A program made the position numbers and the translations under genes. DNA of 64,000 nt from Flectobacillus sp. BAB-3569 (GTDB taxonomy: Bacteria; Bacteroidota; Bacteroidia; Cytophagales; Spirosomataceae), in the NCBI RefSeq assembly GCF_002270355.1, contig NZ_NJFZ01000012.1:203856-267855 (forward strand), read 5' to 3'. Positions 61,306 to 64,000 of the stretch are shown here, piece after piece. The notes under the pieces are model-generated. The model saw only the letters and a list, made by a program, of their open reading frames with translations, was not told the origin of the DNA and did no database searches. Position 1 is the first letter of the stretch. Every line of letters starts with the position of its first letter.

Positions 61306-61483
61306 ACAAATAATTTGTGTGTTGTAATTTAGTAAGGTATGGTTCGCAATTATAATGACTGAAAAAAAATGATGAGCGTTGCCTGATGCAAAAGATTCTA
61401 TTTTGAAAAGGTGCAAGAAGTGGGTAAAGATAAGCTAATGAATAAGCAGAGGATGAGGAAAAACACACAAAAAAAATGCCAAT

Positions 61484-61517
61484 AAAAAAAGGAATGACAA
61501 ACGTCATTCCTTTTTTT
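61484..61517 (-). terminator. Bidirectional-looking terminator between M28 and MBOAT genes
   Basis: AAAAAAAGGAATGAC and GTCATTCCTTTTTTT form a stem with a 4-nt loop. With T runs on both strands it can end the M28 peptidase transcript on the minus strand. Confidence 0.85.
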
Positions 61518-61519
61518 AC

Positions 61520-63151
61520 TTATTTCTTGCCAAATTTTCCTCCGAAGAAATCTACAACGTTCCAATCTGGTGATTTTGAATCTTGTGCTACGTAGTAACC
61601 AATCAAATAATTGACTTTTACATGCGTGGCTGCCGCATCAAAGTCGAATGGTTGCGACATATCGTCTTGCGGTGTGTGATAGATGGTGCTTCTCCAACCT
61701 ACATCCGATTTGCTTCTATCAATGGTATCACTTGGGATTGTTTTGAAACCACTTTTTATAAACAAGGCTGGAATACCTTTTTTGATAAAACTAAAATGGT
61801 CGCTACGAATAAATACCACTTGCTCTGGGAATGGATCTGGACTAATGCCTAAGCCTAAAATCTTTGCTGTTTTTTCTACCTGCTGATTCAAACTCGAATG
61901 CTGTGCACCATAAGGCACGATATCCAAAATAGGATGGAAGAAGAATGGCATATCAATGGCCAAATCTGCTACGATTTTTCCATTGAGTGGACTGTTACTT
62001 GCAAAATAATCAGAACCCAATAAACCAAACTCTTCACCTGTAACGATGGTGAAAACAATTGAACGTTTTGGCGCTTCTGGTAAATTTTTGAAGGTTTGAG
62101 CAATCTCTAACAGAATAGCAACGCCAGAAGCATTGTCATGCGCACCATTATAAATTGAATCACCTTTGACAGGTGCACCGATGCCAAAATGGTCGAGGTG
62201 TGCTGTGTACACAATATATTCGTCTTTCAGCTTGGGGTCAGAACCTTCGATCATACCCACCAAATTTGAACCTGCTACTGAGGTAAATTGCGTATTTACT
62301 TTGATAGTTGCCTGAATGTTGAGGTCAAATGGCTCGGCTTTACCAGCTTTGGTACTTTCTACAGCCGAAGCAAATGTTTTTCCTGATTTGGCAAATAGTT
62401 TTTCTGCTTTGTCAGGATTAAAGGTTGCCACCGCTTTCAAGGCAGGAAAGGCATCGTTGGGTTGACCTTCTTTATTCAACCATTTGAAAGTCCCTTGTTT
62501 AGTTCTGCGAACAGTAGCTTCCCAAGTCGAACGTTTGTCGTTAGGGAAATTTACCGAGATAACCCCAACGGCACCACGTTTGATGGCCTCGTTATATTTG
62601 ACAGGGTTTGTGGTAAAATAGGCTCTTTGATTCGATGGAAAACTTTCAGGGGCTGCGTTGAAAAATACAACAATTTTGCCTTTTACATCAATACCCTTGT
62701 AGTCGTCATATTGCATTTCTGGTGCCGAAATACCATAGCCTACAAATACCAATGGAGCTGATACGGACGATTCCTCTTGTGGCATATAAGGACTTGCGAT
62801 AAACTCTTGACCATAAGTCAAAGTTTCTTCTCCGAGGGTCATGGCAGTGAGTTTTTCACTAACAATCCCTTTTTTCAACGGAACGGGTTGTAGATAACCA
62901 CCGTCGGGCATGGCTGGTTTCAAGCCAATGCGCATCATTTGTGTTTCTACAAATTTTGACGCAACAGAAAAGCCTCTAGTTCCAGGCTGACGACCTTCGA
63001 CCAAATCATCTGCCAAAAAGGTCATGGTGGCTTTAATAGCATTAGGGTTGATGTTTTTCAGGTTTTTCACTTCTGGACCACCTTTTTGTCCAATAGCTGA
63101 AAAGCCCAAAAGGCAAGCCATGGTACTTGCCGAAAGAAAGGATAATTTCAT
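61520..63151 (-). CDS. Secreted M28-family zinc peptidase with PA insert
   Basis: A 543-residue exported aminopeptidase-type enzyme (signal peptide MKLSFLSASTMACLLGFSAI, cleavage after GQK). A PA-type insert at about residues 125-290 (VFVGYGISAPEMQYDDYKGI, then KGAV-like loops) precedes the catalytic part. Zinc ligands and catalytic residues are visible as HLDHFG (H318, D320), GAHDNASG (D339), GEEFGLLGS (E373, E374) and a late RSDHFSFIKKGIPALFI whose His binds zinc. Typical of Bacteroidota leucyl aminopeptidases. Monocistronic. Confidence 0.92.
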   Translation of the reverse strand: MKLSFLSASTMACLLGFSAIGQKGGPEVKNLKNINPNAIKATMTFLADDLVEGRQPGTRGFSVASKFVETQMMRIGLKPAMPDGGYLQPVPLKKGIVSEKLTAMTLGEETLTYGQEFIASPYMPQEESSVSAPLVFVGYGISAPEMQYDDYKGIDVKGKIVVFFNAAPESFPSNQRAYFTTNPVKYNEAIKRGAVGVISVNFPNDKRSTWEATVRRTKQGTFKWLNKEGQPNDAFPALKAVATFNPDKAEKLFAKSGKTFASAVESTKAGKAEPFDLNIQATIKVNTQFTSVAGSNLVGMIEGSDPKLKDEYIVYTAHLDHFGIGAPVKGDSIYNGAHDNASGVAILLEIAQTFKNLPEAPKRSIVFTIVTGEEFGLLGSDYFASNSPLNGKIVADLAIDMPFFFHPILDIVPYGAQHSSLNQQVEKTAKILGLGISPDPFPEQVVFIRSDHFSFIKKGIPALFIKSGFKTIPSDTIDRSKSDVGWRSTIYHTPQDDMSQPFDFDAAATHVKVNYLIGYYVAQDSKSPDWNVVDFFGGKFGKK

Positions 63152-63240
63152 TGGTTTTTGTGTTGACGATTTTATGAAAAAATTTAGAACATGTTTGAAT
63201 TTTACAGGTAAAAAAATAAAAAAGTCTGTATTTGTTTTCT

Positions 63241-63345
63241 GAAATCCTGTTGTTTGAGCCGCAGGCGAGTTTAGGATTTCTTGACTTTCTTTTGCGGCCG
63301 CCGCGCGGTTACTTTTCTTGTGTCAAGACAAGAAAAGTAAGGAGT
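63241..63345. repeat. GC-rich element with two hairpins and a NotI site
   Basis: GAAATCCT / AGGATTTC arms (63241-63279) flank GCCGCAGGC-type text; then GCGGCCGCCGCGC (63294-63306) stands out in this AT-rich DNA; then TTACTTTTCTTG / CAAGAAAAGTAA (63309-63340) forms a 12-bp stem. It looks like a dispersed intergenic element. Confidence 0.55.
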
Positions 63346-63430
63346 TGCGAAAGGAAATTTTGCTTTTTTGGATAAATGCCAAATAAAATTTTAAAACATA
63401 CTCTTAGTTTGATTTACAAAGATACAAGAT

Positions 63431-63886
63431 TTAGTCCACGGGTACTGCCGTTGTGTATTTAACATGATGAAGCACCACCGTACTGCTATGCACCTTTATG
63501 GAAGGAATTTCGGCCATTCTGCGTAAAAAACCATCATACTCTTTAATGTCCTTGACGTATACTTTTAGCTGATAATCCACCGTACCCGCCAAATGATAGC
63601 ACTCGATTACTTCTGGCATATTTTGCACAATTTGCTCAAAAGTATCAATATTCTCGTGGGTATAAATTGGCATGGAAACATTACAGAAAACTACTTGTCC
63701 ACGTCCAGTTTTTTCAGGATTTACTAAGGCTACATATCCAGATATAACACCGTCTTTTTCTAACCGCTTGATTCGCTCAAATACAGGCGAGGTGGTTAGA
63801 TTCAACATTTCGGCTAATTCTTTAATAGTTAGTTTGGCATTTTGCTGTAATAACTGAAGAATTTGTTGGTCGGTCGAGTCCAGCAT
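63431..63886 (-). CDS. Lrp/AsnC family transcriptional regulator
   Basis: A 151-residue regulator. The N-terminal HTH (DQQILQLLQQNAKLTIKELA then MLNLTTSPVFERIKRLEKDG) is followed by the RAM/AsnC ligand domain with VIECYHLAGTVDYQLKVYVK and IKVHSSTVVLHHVKYTTAVP. It forms dimers or octamers that respond to amino acids. The ORF is complete; its promoter region is cut by the window edge. No target is visible; the gene may regulate itself or distant loci. Confidence 0.92.
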   Translation of the reverse strand: MLDSTDQQILQLLQQNAKLTIKELAEMLNLTTSPVFERIKRLEKDGVISGYVALVNPEKTGRGQVVFCNVSMPIYTHENIDTFEQIVQNMPEVIECYHLAGTVDYQLKVYVKDIKEYDGFLRRMAEIPSIKVHSSTVVLHHVKYTTAVPVD

Positions 63887-64000
63887 AATATTCTGTTTAA
63901 CAATTTAATCTTATGTTGATAAAGCAAAATATGCTTATTTTTTTGAAAATGACAAAAGTTAGCGGGGTATTTTTGAGTATTTTAAAGAATAAAATATAAA

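Noticed and set aside
1..64000. CRISPR arrays
   Set aside because: The repeats found are dispersed or inverted; none shows regularly spaced identical 25-40 bp repeats with unique spacers, and there are no cas genes.
1..64000. tRNA or rRNA genes
   Set aside because: No GGTTCRANNCC T-loop with matching acceptor stems and no rRNA core sequence was recognised by eye; a covariance search would settle this.

Overview
The window is 64 kb of AT-rich chromosome from a Bacteroidota bacterium, probably order Cytophagales (a Spirosomaceae-like relative such as Flectobacillus, Arcicella or Emticicia; this placement is inference). The reasons are an ECF sigma/FecR/SusC/SusD polysaccharide-utilisation locus (PUL), many secreted proteins ending their signal peptides in AxAQ or in a lipobox Cys, promoter-like TAnnTTTG boxes, and Bacteroidota-typical families (DUF1343/NamZ, ThuA, DUF3883, YgiQ). 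No rRNA, tRNA, CRISPR array, prophage or full-length transposase gene was found.

Layout. 0-5 kb: a D-2-hydroxyacid dehydrogenase, dnaK with a long structured upstream region, and a DUF3883 nuclease-like gene overlapping a small partner. 5-10 kb: repeat-rich intergenic DNA around a beta-barrel protein, then an AraC regulator with a two-domain retropepsin-like protease. 9.9-21 kb: a PUL with sigma factor, FecR anti-sigma factor, a SusC receptor broken by an apparent one-base deletion, SusD, a GH89 alpha-N-acetylglucosaminidase and a membrane acyltransferase of the HGSNAT/DUF5009 type; together they suggest capture and breakdown of an alpha-GlcNAc-capped glycan. 21-36 kb: mostly single housekeeping and accessory genes (map, S41 peptidase, NamZ muramidase, ThuA, acetyltransferase, nucleotidyltransferase, small secreted proteins). 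36-43 kb: acyltransferase, NAD(P)-binding protein, two AraC regulators, cupin, an HxlR/DoxX divergent pair around a perfect 42-bp palindrome, an ankyrin protein and an Ivy-like putative lysozyme inhibitor. 43.8-50 kb: a CoA-transferase and a TolC/HlyD/MFS tripartite exporter. 50-52.3 kb: an array of putative orphan immunity genes, each preceded by a short tail that looks like the 3' end of a lost toxin gene. 52-64 kb (mostly minus strand): YgiQ, thioredoxin, a duplicated PilJ/NarX-type sensor domain, Sel1 repeats, a lipoprotein, an SGNH lipoprotein with apparently permuted catalytic blocks next to an AlgI-type MBOAT, an M28 peptidase and an Lrp/AsnC regulator.

The intergenic DNA is unusually full of short repeat families. 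The best defined is a MITE-like family with termini resembling TTAAGTAWTNRTGC and two alternative cores (at least eight copies). Others are GCCGTAGGTGCGACAG nested palindromes, a GCTAGTGCTGGCTTC family, an 89-bp tandem repeat, and three near-identical GCGGTCG terminators. All functional calls come from reading the sequence; no database search was run.
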